Below, piece by piece: positions 17,948 through 27,159 of a stretch of 64,000 nt of DNA; within the stretch, counting starts at the first letter, position 1, and every line of letters begins with the position of its first letter. Under the pieces are notes generated by a model that saw only the letters and a list, made by a program, of their open reading frames with translations, searched no databases and was not told where the DNA came from. The DNA comes from DTU089 sp964421815. Its GTDB lineage: Bacteria > Bacillota > Clostridia > Oscillospirales > Acutalibacteraceae. Position numbers and translations under genes: made by a program. The stretch lies in contig CAYQYT010000005.1 of NCBI GenBank assembly GCA_964421815.1, positions 74,990-138,989 on the forward strand, read 5' to 3'.

Positions 17948-19297
17948 ATGGAAAAAATTTCACTGAAAAAAATAGCGGAATGGTGTTCGGTTGAAACCGA
18001 ACTCGAGGGATTTATAGAAAAAATCTCCACCGATAGCCGCGATATTGATTCAAACACTCTTTTTGTAGCCCTAAAGGGTGAACGCTTTGATGCAAACGAT
18101 TTTGTGGATGACGTTCTCGCAAAAGGTGCAAAGGCGGTAGTTTGCTCCCGGTATGGGGGAGAGGACAAAAGGGTGCTTCTTGTTGAGGATACCGGTAAAG
18201 CCCTCCTCAGTATTGCCGCAGGGTATAGACAGGGCTTTGATATTCCTTTTGTTGCACTTACGGGAAGTGTGGGTAAAACCACTACAAAGGGTATGATTTA
18301 TTCGGTTTTAAGCGAAAAGTTCAATACATTGAGAACCGAGGGTAACTTAAACAATGAAATAGGCGTTCCCAAAACCCTTTTCCGTTTAGAAAAAAAGCAT
18401 CAGGCGGCAGTAATCGAAATGGGAATGAATCATTTTGGTGAAATATCACGGCTTTCAAAAACAGTGCGTCCCGATATAGGAGTTATAACTAATGTGGGAA
18501 CGGCACATATTGAAAATTTAGGCTCCCGAAATGGTATTTTAAAAGCGAAATCTGAGATTCTTGACGGTATGGAACCCGGCTCTCCCCTTGTAATAAATGG
18601 TGACAGCGATATTCTGAATAAGATTCCCGCCGATGATTTCAATTTGATTCGCTTTGGACTTGACGGCGGTGACATAACGGCGGAAAATATTGATCCCACA
18701 CCATTAGGAAGCGGGTTTACTGTTAAATACAGAGGTGAAAAAGCATACGCTTTTGTACCCTCCCAGGGTGTACATAATGTGTATAACGGGCTTTGTGCCA
18801 TAGCGGTGGGGCTCTTGCTTGGAATGACCCTGGAGGAATGTGTAGCAGGGCTTCGCAACTTCTCTCCCGAGGGAATGAGGCAGAAAATAACCTCTGTAAA
18901 GGGAATGAATTTTATTGAGGATTGCTACAATGCAAACCTTGACAGTATGTGTGCCGCATTGGAAACTCTCAAAAGTTTGAAAATAAAAAGAACCGTGGCG
19001 GTTCTCGGAGATATGCTTGAACTTGGAGATTTCAGTAAGGAAGCCCACGAAAGAGTGGGCGAAAAAGCTTTTGATACCGAGTGTGATTTGCTTGTTACAT
19101 TCGGCACGGAAGCAGTAAACACCGCAAGGGCATTTACGGAAAAGGGTGGAATAGCAACGGCCTTTTCCGATAAATCGGAGTTAACGAATTATCTGCGTGA
19201 CAACCTAAAAGAAGGGGATACGGTTCTCTTTAAAGGCAGTCGCGGAATGAAAATGGAAGAAATTTTTACATCTCTTTATAAGGAGTGGGAAGTATGA
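17948..19297 (+). CDS. murF: UDP-MurNAc-tripeptide:D-Ala-D-Ala ligase
   Basis: 449 residues from ATG 17948 with AGGTG six bases upstream; a GTG three codons earlier is less well placed. The ATP loop LTGSVGKTTTKGM lies near residue 104, EMGMNHFGEI near 158, and DCYNANLDSM plus AVLGDMLELG in the C-terminal domain follow the MurF pattern. MurF adds D-Ala-D-Ala to complete the UDP-MurNAc-pentapeptide. It overlaps mraY by four bases (ATGA) and follows murE by twelve bases. Confidence 0.95.
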   Translation: MEKISLKKIAEWCSVETELEGFIEKISTDSRDIDSNTLFVALKGERFDANDFVDDVLAKGAKAVVCSRYGGEDKRVLLVEDTGKALLSIAAGYRQGFDIPFVALTGSVGKTTTKGMIYSVLSEKFNTLRTEGNLNNEIGVPKTLFRLEKKHQAAVIEMGMNHFGEISRLSKTVRPDIGVITNVGTAHIENLGSRNGILKAKSEILDGMEPGSPLVINGDSDILNKIPADDFNLIRFGLDGGDITAENIDPTPLGSGFTVKYRGEKAYAFVPSQGVHNVYNGLCAIAVGLLLGMTLEECVAGLRNFSPEGMRQKITSVKGMNFIEDCYNANLDSMCAALETLKSLKIKRTVAVLGDMLELGDFSKEAHERVGEKAFDTECDLLVTFGTEAVNTARAFTEKGGIATAFSDKSELTNYLRDNLKEGDTVLFKGSRGMKMEEIFTSLYKEWEV

Positions 19298-20325
19298 AAA
19301 TTGTAATTGCTTGTGTTGTGGCGGCAGTCATATCTTTCGCAATAAGTTTTGCTTTGGGCTATGTGGTAATTCCTTTTCTGCATAAACTGAAATTTGGGCA
19401 GACTATACTTGACATAGGTCCCAAATGGCATAAGAATAAACAGGGCACACCCACTATGGGCGGAATTCTGTTTATAGTAGGAACAGTCGCAGCTTTCGGC
19501 ATAGTAGTTTTAATTGATAAACTCCTTGGCGGAGATATAATAGGAACAAACGAAATCCTTTCAAAATCTATGAATATCAAGGTTTGGGGCGGTCTTTTGA
19601 TGGCACTGGGCTTCGCATTCATCGGTTTCCTTGATGACTATATAAAAGTTGTCAAAAAACGCAATATGGGACTCACCATATTACAAAAAACCGTTCTTCA
19701 GATTGTTCTCATGGTGGGTTATTTGTTCACTCTTTATATAAATGACCCCACGGGCAGTATGTTCATTCCTTTTGTGGGAATGGTTGAAACAAAAATATTC
19801 TTCTGGGCAATAGGTATTGCCGCAATTTACTGCACAACAAATGCGGTTAACTTCACCGACGGTATCGACGGTCTTTGCGGTTCTGTTACACTAACCGCTG
19901 CGGTGTGTTTTATAGTTGTCGGTGCTCTTCGCAATTGCCTTGGAGTGAGTCTTTTAGCGGCGGCTCTTGCGGGAGGTCTTGCGGGCTATCTTATTTGGAA
20001 CTGGCACCCTGCAAAGGTAATGATGGGGGACTTGGGTTCAATGTTCTTGGGCGGTATGGTTGTTGCCCTCTCCTATGCTATCGACTGTCCGCTGATAATT
20101 TTGCTCATAGGTATTATTTATGTGGCGGAGTTCGGTTCCGATATAATTCAAATCGGATATTTCAAGTTAACCCACGGTAAAAGGATTTTCAAAATGGCAC
20201 CCATACATCACCATTTTGAAATGTGCGGTTGGAAAGAAGTTAAGATTGTAAAAATCTTTTCACTTGTGAACCTTTTAGGCGGAATTGCCGCAATTGTTCT
20301 TGTTTATTTCGGTAATCTTAAATAA
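19294..20325 (+). CDS. mraY: Phospho-MurNAc-pentapeptide translocase
   Basis: 343 residues and about ten membrane helices. Start at ATG 19294 overlaps the murF stop. Conserved cytoplasmic motifs are present: DDYIKVVKKRN, the NAVNFTDGIDGLCG active-site region with its aspartates, and APIHHHFE. MraY moves phospho-MurNAc-pentapeptide onto undecaprenyl phosphate, giving lipid I. Length is normal for a Gram-positive MraY. Confidence 0.95.
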   Translation: MKIVIACVVAAVISFAISFALGYVVIPFLHKLKFGQTILDIGPKWHKNKQGTPTMGGILFIVGTVAAFGIVVLIDKLLGGDIIGTNEILSKSMNIKVWGGLLMALGFAFIGFLDDYIKVVKKRNMGLTILQKTVLQIVLMVGYLFTLYINDPTGSMFIPFVGMVETKIFFWAIGIAAIYCTTNAVNFTDGIDGLCGSVTLTAAVCFIVVGALRNCLGVSLLAAALAGGLAGYLIWNWHPAKVMMGDLGSMFLGGMVVALSYAIDCPLIILLIGIIYVAEFGSDIIQIGYFKLTHGKRIFKMAPIHHHFEMCGWKEVKIVKIFSLVNLLGGIAAIVLVYFGNLK

Positions 20326-20357
20326 ACGACAGTTTTGTTATATAAAGGAGTCGGCTT

Positions 20358-21623
20358 ATGAATAAAAAAAATAAAATGCTTTCCGGTCTGTTTGTAAACA
20401 ACGGAATGGATATACCGTTTTTTATCATAATGTTAGGGTTAATGGCATTCGGTCTTGTAATGCTTTTGTCCTCAAGCTATGCCTACTCCTATTATGAAAC
20501 GGAAGGGAAAACAAGTCTTCATTTCTTTTTTAGGGAAATTATATTTATGACCGGCGGACTTGCGATTATGTATTTATTTTCCCGAATTGACTATAAAAAG
20601 TTGAAATATGTTGCCAATATAGCATTGGTAATTTCGTGGGGCTTGGTTTTGCTGACAATTGTTATCGGTAAAATCAGGGGCGGTGAAATAAACCGTTGGT
20701 TGGATTTAGGTTTTTTTGATGTTCAGCCGTCGGAGATAGCAAAGTTTGCCATCGTTCTCTTCTGTGCGGCGGGACTTGATAAAAATCACAAAAAAATGGT
20801 GAGTACAAGACCTTCAAAGGTCGGTTGGGCAGTTAAACTTGCAGATATAACAAACGGTAAAATCGTTCTCACAGAGGGAACTGTTACCCTTTTCTTCTAT
20901 GTGTTTATGGTCGGTTTGACTTCATTTTTTGTTCTTGCGGGAAGTCATCTTTCGGGAGCAATCCTTATTCTGCTTTTCGGTGTTGCCATGCTATGGATGG
21001 GCGAGGGTAGAGCAAGGTGGTTTGTTGTTGGCATTGTTGCCGCGGTGATTGTACTTTTTATTGTTATAAAATACTACGACAAAATTCCCGTCTTAAAGGA
21101 TTATATGGCAGAACGTATAGGTTCTTGGCTTGTTAAGGATTTGACTGATACGGATAAACGTTGGCAAACCAACCATTCGCTGTTTGCTCTCGGTTCGGGT
21201 GGCTTTTTCGGTTCCGGACTGGGTAACTCCAAACAGAAGTATTTCTATGTTTCAGAATCTCATACGGATTTTATTTTCTCCATTATCGGCGAGGAGTTGG
21301 GCTTTGTAGGCTGTTGTCTTGTTCTGTGTCTTTTTACAGCCCTTATTTTAAGAGGGGTGTATATCGGTATGCGAGCAAGAGACCGTTTCGGTGCGTTACT
21401 TGCTTTCGGTATTGTTATGCAGATCGGGTTGCAGGTTGCCCTGAACGTGGGTGTTGTAACGGATACCTTGCCCAATACGGGTATCAGTTTACCCTTCTTC
21501 AGTTACGGCGGTTCTTCCACCCTGGTAACAATGGGCGAAATGGGATTTTTGCTAAGTGTTTCAAGACAGGCGGATTTACCAAGGCTGTATTCATTCGGTA
21601 AAAGTAAAAAACAAAAGGTGTGA
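20358..21623 (+). CDS. ftsW: SEDS-family septal peptidoglycan polymerase FtsW
   Basis: 421 residues with about ten membrane helices. GGEINRWLDLGFFDVQPSEI and HTDFIFSIIGEELGFVG, then PNTGISLPFFSYGGSS, are the conserved SEDS segments. FtsW polymerises lipid II glycan strands with the class B PBP encoded upstream. AAAGGAG precedes the ATG. Its place between mraY and murG supports FtsW over RodA. A 60-residue loop around 140-180 is somewhat long but falls in a variable region. Confidence 0.92.
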   Translation: MNKKNKMLSGLFVNNGMDIPFFIIMLGLMAFGLVMLLSSSYAYSYYETEGKTSLHFFFREIIFMTGGLAIMYLFSRIDYKKLKYVANIALVISWGLVLLTIVIGKIRGGEINRWLDLGFFDVQPSEIAKFAIVLFCAAGLDKNHKKMVSTRPSKVGWAVKLADITNGKIVLTEGTVTLFFYVFMVGLTSFFVLAGSHLSGAILILLFGVAMLWMGEGRARWFVVGIVAAVIVLFIVIKYYDKIPVLKDYMAERIGSWLVKDLTDTDKRWQTNHSLFALGSGGFFGSGLGNSKQKYFYVSESHTDFIFSIIGEELGFVGCCLVLCLFTALILRGVYIGMRARDRFGALLAFGIVMQIGLQVALNVGVVTDTLPNTGISLPFFSYGGSSTLVTMGEMGFLLSVSRQADLPRLYSFGKSKKQKV

Positions 21624-21628
21624 TTTTG

Positions 21629-22744
21629 ATGAAAGTGATGATAGCGGCAGGGGGAACGGGCGGTCATGTTAATCCTGCGCTTGCAGTTGCAGGCGAAATA
21701 AAAAACAGGTATCCCGATGCTGAAATTTGCTTCGTGGGTACTCCCGACAGAATTGAATCAAAAATAGTTCCCGCGGCGGGTTATCCCTTGAAAACAATCG
21801 AGATTTCAGGTTTTAAAAGAGGATTTTCACCGTCGGAAATTAAAGCCAATATAAAAACTGTCACACGTCTTCTTAAAAGTTCGGGTGCGGTAAAGAAAAT
21901 AATTAAGGAATTTGAGCCGGATGTTGCGGTAGGTTTTGGCGGTTATGTGAGCGGTCCTGTTATACGCATGGCTGCAAAAATGGGTATTCCTACTGCAATT
22001 CATGAACAAAACGCATATCCGGGTGTTACAAACAAAGCACTTGCGGAAAAAGTTGATGCGGTAATGCTTACCGTTGAAGCGGCAAAAGAGCATCTTAAAT
22101 GTAAGAGTGAGCCGATTATTACGGGACTTCCCGTAAGGGGTGAGTTGCTCACCGCCGACGGAGATATTTCAAGAGCCGAATTGGGCTTTGATGAAAGACC
22201 CTTAGTGCTTTGTATGGGCGGTTCCTTGGGTGCACGTGCAATAAATACGGCAATAATTGATGCCATTGCAGACGGCAGAAAATCCAAATATAACTACATT
22301 ATTTCCACAGGTCAGTACGGACTGTGGGTTCCCGACAAAATGCGTGACAAGGGTATAAATCCCGATGACGAAAAGAATATTCAGGTGCGTCCCTATATCA
22401 ACGATATGGACAGATGTCTTTCTGCGGCGGACCTTGTAATATGCCGTGCCGGAGCTTCATCCCTGTCCGAGTTTGAGGCGCTGGGTAAACCCTCGATTCT
22501 TATTCCCTCACCGAATGTTACGGAAAACCACCAGTTCCATAATGCTATGGCACTTGTTAATAACAATGCGGCGGTAATTATCGAAGAAAAAGACCTTGAC
22601 GGCAAAAAACTGGGCAAGGTGATGGACAAACTTCTTTCCGACAAAACCCGTCTTAAAGAAATCGGAGACAATGCGCGGAAAATGGCGGTCACGGATGCAA
22701 CACAGCGTATATGTGACATAGTTGTGGGACTTATAAAAAATTAA
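21629..22744 (+). CDS. murG: UDP-GlcNAc:lipid I GlcNAc transferase
   Basis: 371 residues from ATG 21629; the frame also has a GTG at 21620 but the AAAAGGTG site fits the ATG. GGTGGHVNPALAVA at the N-terminus, GFGGYVSGPV near residue 98, IHEQNAYPG and the C-terminal RAGASSLSEFEALGKPSILIP are the GT28 signatures. MurG makes lipid II on the inner membrane face. It lies five bases after the ftsW stop, in the same transcript. Confidence 0.95.
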   Translation: MKVMIAAGGTGGHVNPALAVAGEIKNRYPDAEICFVGTPDRIESKIVPAAGYPLKTIEISGFKRGFSPSEIKANIKTVTRLLKSSGAVKKIIKEFEPDVAVGFGGYVSGPVIRMAAKMGIPTAIHEQNAYPGVTNKALAEKVDAVMLTVEAAKEHLKCKSEPIITGLPVRGELLTADGDISRAELGFDERPLVLCMGGSLGARAINTAIIDAIADGRKSKYNYIISTGQYGLWVPDKMRDKGINPDDEKNIQVRPYINDMDRCLSAADLVICRAGASSLSEFEALGKPSILIPSPNVTENHQFHNAMALVNNNAAVIIEEKDLDGKKLGKVMDKLLSDKTRLKEIGDNARKMAVTDATQRICDIVVGLIKN

Positions 22745-22814
22745 CAAAAAAACTTCTGAAGCATAATATGTGTCGTGGGGTAATTCCCGTATAAAATCCG
22801 AAAGGAGCGACACT

Positions 22815-24074
22815 ATGTCTGCTTTCGTAATAAACGGCGGTCGTCGTATCAGCGGAACGCTTCGCGTTCAGGGTTCAAAAAACAGCGTCTTACCCATCCT
22901 TGCGGCAACTGTTTTGGTGGAAGGTAAATCCGTTATACATAATTGTCCGGATTTGTCCGATACATTGGGTACTGTTAACATACTGAAAAGTATCGGGTGT
23001 AAAGTTATCAGGGATGGTAACACTATAATTGTGGACAGCTCAACCATCAATAATACGGAAATTCCCGAAAACTTGATGCGAGAAATGAGGTCCTCTGTAA
23101 TATTTCTCGGAGCAATACTCGGAAAAGCCAAAACTGCGGTTATTTCCAATCCGGGAGGATGTGAAATCGGTTTAAGACCAATTGATTTGCATCTTTACGC
23201 AATGAAGCAGTTGGGTGTTTCGGTGGAAGACAGTTACGGTAAACTTATATGTACTGTGCCAAAGGAGTTAAAGGGTAACAAAATTACCTTTTCTTTTCCG
23301 AGTGTCGGTGCAACGGAAAATGCGATTTTAGCGGCTGTTAAAGCAAAGGGCACAACAACAATAGTGAATGCCGCAAGAGAACCGGAGATAATCGATCTGT
23401 GCGGTTTTTTGAATAAGTGCGGCGGTGAAATCATCGGTGCCGGTGAAAGTGTAATTACAATACACGGCAAAGAAAAATTGAATCCTTGTGAGTATTCCGT
23501 AATTTGCGACAGAATCGCCTGTGCTACATATCTGATAGCGGGTGCTATGACCGGGGGAGATGTTACACTTGAGAACACAAATCCCGTTCATCTAAACGCT
23601 GTTTTGCCACTTTTGGAAGAAGCCGGCTGCGATATCAATGTCAGGTGCCGTGCAATTCGACTTAAAGCACCGGCAAGACTTAATAGAATCGATAAAATAA
23701 TTACTCAACCCTATCCGGGCTTTCCCACGGATGCACAGGCACCTTTTACCAGCCTGACTTGTGTTGCAAAGGGAACAAGTGTGATTGTGGAAAATATTTT
23801 TGAAAGTCGATTTAAGCACATTCCGGAACTTGTAAGGATGGGAGCAAGAATAAGGTCTGAGGGTAGGGTCGCCGTAATTGACGGTGTTGAAAGACTCTAC
23901 GGTGCGGAAGTTATTTCACCTGATTTGCGCGGGGGAGCCGCTTTGGTTCTTGCAGGTATTTGTGCAGAGGGTGTAACTACCGTTAAAAACACAAAGTTTA
24001 TTGACAGGGGCTACGAGGATTTTGAAAACAATCTTTGTATGCTTAATGCGGATATAAAAAGAAAGGCGGACTAA
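22815..24074 (+). CDS. murA: UDP-GlcNAc 1-carboxyvinyltransferase
   Basis: 419 residues from ATG 22815 behind AAAGGAG; a longer frame from 22770 has no site. GSKNSVLPILAATVL (the Lys-Asn pair binding substrate) is near residue 20 and the reactive cysteine loop NPGGCEIGLRPIDLHL is near residue 117. MurA transfers enolpyruvate to UDP-GlcNAc, the first committed step of peptidoglycan synthesis. The cysteine is present, so fosfomycin sensitivity would be expected from the family. The order murG-murA-ftsQ is common in Clostridia. Confidence 0.95.
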   Translation: MSAFVINGGRRISGTLRVQGSKNSVLPILAATVLVEGKSVIHNCPDLSDTLGTVNILKSIGCKVIRDGNTIIVDSSTINNTEIPENLMREMRSSVIFLGAILGKAKTAVISNPGGCEIGLRPIDLHLYAMKQLGVSVEDSYGKLICTVPKELKGNKITFSFPSVGATENAILAAVKAKGTTTIVNAAREPEIIDLCGFLNKCGGEIIGAGESVITIHGKEKLNPCEYSVICDRIACATYLIAGAMTGGDVTLENTNPVHLNAVLPLLEEAGCDINVRCRAIRLKAPARLNRIDKIITQPYPGFPTDAQAPFTSLTCVAKGTSVIVENIFESRFKHIPELVRMGARIRSEGRVAVIDGVERLYGAEVISPDLRGGAALVLAGICAEGVTTVKNTKFIDRGYEDFENNLCMLNADIKRKAD

Positions 24075-24075
24075 A

Positions 24076-24975
24076 ATGGAAAATAGGAGCCACAAAAAAA
24101 CTGCTCGAAAAAAAGCGGTCATTAAACCTCCTAAAAAAAATTCGTCACCCCAACTTTCCAGGGACGAAATGCGAAAAATAAAAAAGAAAAAAATAAGCAG
24201 AATGAGAAAGATTAGAAAAAGTGTTCTGACCTTTTTACTTGCTGTCGGTGTTATGTGCGTGGGTGCGGTTCTTGTTTTTTCGCTGTTCTTTAAAATTAAC
24301 TCAATTTCAGTAAAAGGGGATAATGTTTATTCGGATAAAATGGTTGTTGAAAACAGCGGTATCCGGTTAGGAGCCAATCTTTTCCGTGTAAATGAAAAAG
24401 AACTTTCCGAAAAACTCTCCTCACAGCTTCCGTACATAAAAAATGTTACTCTTGAAAGGGAGTTGCCGGATACTTTGATAATAAATATCGAAGCCACGAG
24501 AGAGATTGCGGCAATTGCCAATAATGGTGTATTTGTTTTAATTGACGAAACCGGCAAGGTTCTTGATAACGATGCATCAGTTTTGAGAGAAAATGTTGCA
24601 GTATTAAAGAATGTTAAAATTAAAGAGTGTAAAGACGGTGAATGTATAATTCTTACAGATAGTAAGAAAAACGAGGCTCTTATAACTCTCTTAGGTGCAA
24701 TCAAAGAATCAGGACTGAAACTGCTTACAGAAATAGACCTTAAAAACATAAATGACCTGAAAATAGAATATGACGGTAGAATTGTTTTTGCTTTAGGCGG
24801 GTTGACTAATATAGAAACAAAGCTTGCTCGTGGAAAGGCAGCATTAGAAAAAGAAAATGAAATAAATGCTTATTCCGAGGGAACTCTTGACCTGAAAACT
24901 GAGCCGTATGTTTATTTCAAATCCGGTTCCGAAGACAGTACGGAAAAAGGAAAAGATAAAAAACAACAAAAATAA
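24076..24975 (+). CDS. ftsQ: Division protein FtsQ/DivIB
   Basis: 299 residues. A strongly basic cytoplasmic tail (residues 1-46), one membrane helix (about 50-72), then a POTRA domain starting FKINSISVKGDNVYSDKMV and a beta domain, the usual DivIB arrangement. A lysine-rich unstructured tail ends the protein. It begins one base after the murA stop. It stabilises the FtsL/septal synthase complex on the outer face. No ftsA, murB, murC or murD follows, unlike in many other clusters. Confidence 0.88.
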   Translation: MENRSHKKTARKKAVIKPPKKNSSPQLSRDEMRKIKKKKISRMRKIRKSVLTFLLAVGVMCVGAVLVFSLFFKINSISVKGDNVYSDKMVVENSGIRLGANLFRVNEKELSEKLSSQLPYIKNVTLERELPDTLIINIEATREIAAIANNGVFVLIDETGKVLDNDASVLRENVAVLKNVKIKECKDGECIILTDSKKNEALITLLGAIKESGLKLLTEIDLKNINDLKIEYDGRIVFALGGLTNIETKLARGKAALEKENEINAYSEGTLDLKTEPYVYFKSGSEDSTEKGKDKKQQK

Positions 24976-25010
24976 TAAAAAATTTTCAAAATATCTTGCT
25001 ATTGAACAAA

Positions 25011-25040
25011 TTGTGTGTTAATATTTAAAAGATATATAAT
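25011..25040 (+). promoter_or_regulatory. Candidate promoter for ftsZ
   Basis: TTGTGT at 25011, 18 bases, TATAAT at 25035-25040, about 48 bases before ftsZ. It would let ftsZ be expressed apart from the rest of the cluster. Confidence 0.45.
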
Positions 25041-25087
25041 AGTTATATGTGTGTATTCACCATATCGTATAAATAGGAGGAAGAAAA

Positions 25088-26152
25088 ATGAACTTTGAAA
25101 TTGCAAATGATTTTGAAGACGTTACTCAGATAAAAGTTATCGGTGTAGGCGGTGGCGGCGGAAACGCAATCAACCGTATGGTTAGCTCCGGTGTGCAGGG
25201 TGTGGAGTTTATTGCTATAAATACAGATAAACAGGTGCTTACATTCTCTAAAGCAACACATAAAATTCAAATCGGTGAAAAGGTTACGGGAGGCCGCGGT
25301 GCAGGTGCTCGTCCCGAAATGGGGCTTAAAGCTGCGGAGGAGAGCAGGGACGCAATCGTTGATGCTCTCAACGGTGCAAATATGGTATTTATCACTGCCG
25401 GTATGGGCGGTGGTACAGGTACAGGTGCTGCTCCCGCTATTGCAGAAATTGCTAAGAGCAACGGCATACTTACAGTGGGTATTGTTACAAAACCTTTTGC
25501 ATTTGAAGGCAAGAGAAGAATGCAGCAGGCAGAGGCAGGTATTGCCGAACTTGCACAGCATGTTGACAGCCTTATTGTAATTCCCAACGAAAGACTTAAA
25601 CTCGTTTCCGATCAGAAAATTACATTTGCCAACGCATTCGATGTTGCGGACGATGTTCTCCGTCAGGGTGTTAAGAGTATTTCCGAACTCATTAAGGTTC
25701 CCGGACTTATTAACCTGGACTTTGCCGATGTTACCGCAGTTATGAAGGATGCAGGTCACGCACACATGGGTGTGGGTAGAGCAACAGGTAAGGAAAAGGC
25801 AGAGGTTGCAGCTAATGCGGCAGTTTCCAGTCCTCTTCTTGAAACAACAATTCAAGGCGCAAAGGGTGTTATTATCAGTATCACATCTTCCGCTGATATC
25901 ACTCTTGATGATGTTGATGTTGCCGCAAGCATTATTGCAGATGCGGCTGATGCAGATGCAAACATAATATTCGGTGTTGCATTTGATGAAAAACTTGATG
26001 ACGAAATGGTTGTGACAGTTATTGCAACAGGCTTTGGAACGGATGCAAACGGTTTTGCAAACAAGTCCGTAGCGGCTTCTGCTGATTCATCTGCCGCAAG
26101 TGATGACGAAGATGGGGATATCGTTGATATTCTCGGACTTTTCAAGAAATAA
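25088..26152 (+). CDS. ftsZ: Cell division GTPase FtsZ
   Basis: 354 residues. GVGGGGGNAINRM near residue 20 and the tubulin signature GMGGGTGTGAAP near residue 105 are intact, as is NFADVTAVMKDAG-like LDFADVTAVM in the T7 region. FtsZ forms the contractile ring that recruits the other division proteins encoded upstream. The linker after the GTPase core is very short and acidic, and the C-terminal peptide reads DIVDILGLFKK, a variant of the usual motif that binds membrane tethers. The missing ftsA nearby suggests SepF or a distant ftsA as tether. Confidence 0.97.
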   Translation: MNFEIANDFEDVTQIKVIGVGGGGGNAINRMVSSGVQGVEFIAINTDKQVLTFSKATHKIQIGEKVTGGRGAGARPEMGLKAAEESRDAIVDALNGANMVFITAGMGGGTGTGAAPAIAEIAKSNGILTVGIVTKPFAFEGKRRMQQAEAGIAELAQHVDSLIVIPNERLKLVSDQKITFANAFDVADDVLRQGVKSISELIKVPGLINLDFADVTAVMKDAGHAHMGVGRATGKEKAEVAANAAVSSPLLETTIQGAKGVIISITSSADITLDDVDVAASIIADAADADANIIFGVAFDEKLDDEMVVTVIATGFGTDANGFANKSVAASADSSAASDDEDGDIVDILGLFKK

Positions 26153-26168
26153 ACAAAACGATTTCAAA

Positions 26169-26213
26169 CGGGGCTGTAAAAAAACGAAAGTTTTTTTACA
26201 ACCCTTTTTTTAT
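26169..26213 (+). terminator. Intrinsic terminator, GGGCTGTAA family
   Basis: GGGGCTGTAAAAAAA, loop CGAAAG, TTTTTTTACAACCC and a T-run; ends the dcw cluster. Confidence 0.85.
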
Positions 26214-26324
26214 ATGTAAATAATTTCTTACAACTTTGTTACAACTCTTTATAAATGTGTGAAAATATGGTATTATTCCGTTGTAACAATAATTAGGAGT
26301 ACGGAGAGAATCTCCGATTGATAT

Positions 26325-27089
26325 ATGAAAAGTTTTCACAAAAAACAAAGTATTAAAATGTTGGAAAATCTTTTGGTAATTATACCGTGTTTGCTTGTTT
26401 TAGCGATCCTTTCACGAACTATTCCCGATGGAACGATTCGTCTTAATTTAGGCGAAAGCGGTGTCGGAGAAAAAGCAATAGCCCTGACCTTTGATGACGG
26501 ACCTTCAAATTATACTGAAGAACTTTTGGACGGACTTGCACTGTATGATGCAAAAGTAACATTTTTCGTAGTCGGTAAAACAGCTGAAAAAAAGCCCGAG
26601 ATTGTAAAACGTGCCTACGAGGAAGGTCATCTTATCGGCAATCACACATACAGTCATATTGATTTTTACAAGTCTTCTTTGGAAGAAATTAAGAAAGATA
26701 TAAATAAAGGTGCACAGGTTATACAAGATATAACCGGTGAAAAGCCTTTGTTTCTTAGGGCACCATACGGCCATGTGAATTTTTTGCAGTTGAAACAACT
26801 TGATTGTTTCTTCGTGCGCTGGTCCGCTTCAACCTACGACTGGTTCAGAGAAGAAGAGAACTATATCTACAAGCGTATAATAAAAGAGGCAAAAGACGGT
26901 GCCGTTATTCTTATGCATGACACAAGGGAGGTAACCGTTAAGGCGGTTTTAAGAGCCATTCCGGAACTTCAGGAGCAAGGCTTTGAGTTGGTTAGGGTGG
27001 ATGATCTTCTCACCCGAAACGGTGCAAAACTAAAAATGGGTATTCCCTACAGAAGTTGTAAATATGATAGGGGCGCCCTTGCATTTTAA
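26325..27089 (+). CDS. Membrane-anchored polysaccharide deacetylase (NodB domain)
   Basis: 254 residues. A signal anchor occupies about residues 14-32. The NodB motifs are present: LTFDDGPSNYTEELL (catalytic aspartates near residue 57), GNHTYSH (zinc histidines near 107), RAPYGH, and VILMHDT. Such enzymes remove acetyl groups from GlcNAc or MurNAc in peptidoglycan, in vegetative wall or spore cortex. The gene stands alone after ftsZ, separated by a terminator. Polymer and timing cannot be told from sequence. Confidence 0.85.
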   Translation: MKSFHKKQSIKMLENLLVIIPCLLVLAILSRTIPDGTIRLNLGESGVGEKAIALTFDDGPSNYTEELLDGLALYDAKVTFFVVGKTAEKKPEIVKRAYEEGHLIGNHTYSHIDFYKSSLEEIKKDINKGAQVIQDITGEKPLFLRAPYGHVNFLQLKQLDCFFVRWSASTYDWFREEENYIYKRIIKEAKDGAVILMHDTREVTVKAVLRAIPELQEQGFELVRVDDLLTRNGAKLKMGIPYRSCKYDRGALAF

Positions 27090-27097
27090 AATATAAC

Positions 27098-27141
27098 ATA
27101 AAAACAAGCACCCGAAGTTCTTCGAATGAACTTCGGGTGCT
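27098..27141 (-). terminator. Intrinsic terminator of ackA
   Basis: Fourteen-base stem AGCACCCGAAGTTC/GAACTTCGGGTGCT with loop TTCGAAT; on the minus strand it is followed by TGTTTTTATG. It may also stop the convergent deacetylase transcript. Confidence 0.8.
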
Positions 27142-27159
27142 GTATAATTGAACCGTTTA

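Noticed and set aside
25043..25855. 270-residue cysteine-rich frame opposite ftsZ
   Set aside because: It is the antisense of a strongly biased gene; no binding site and no family likeness.
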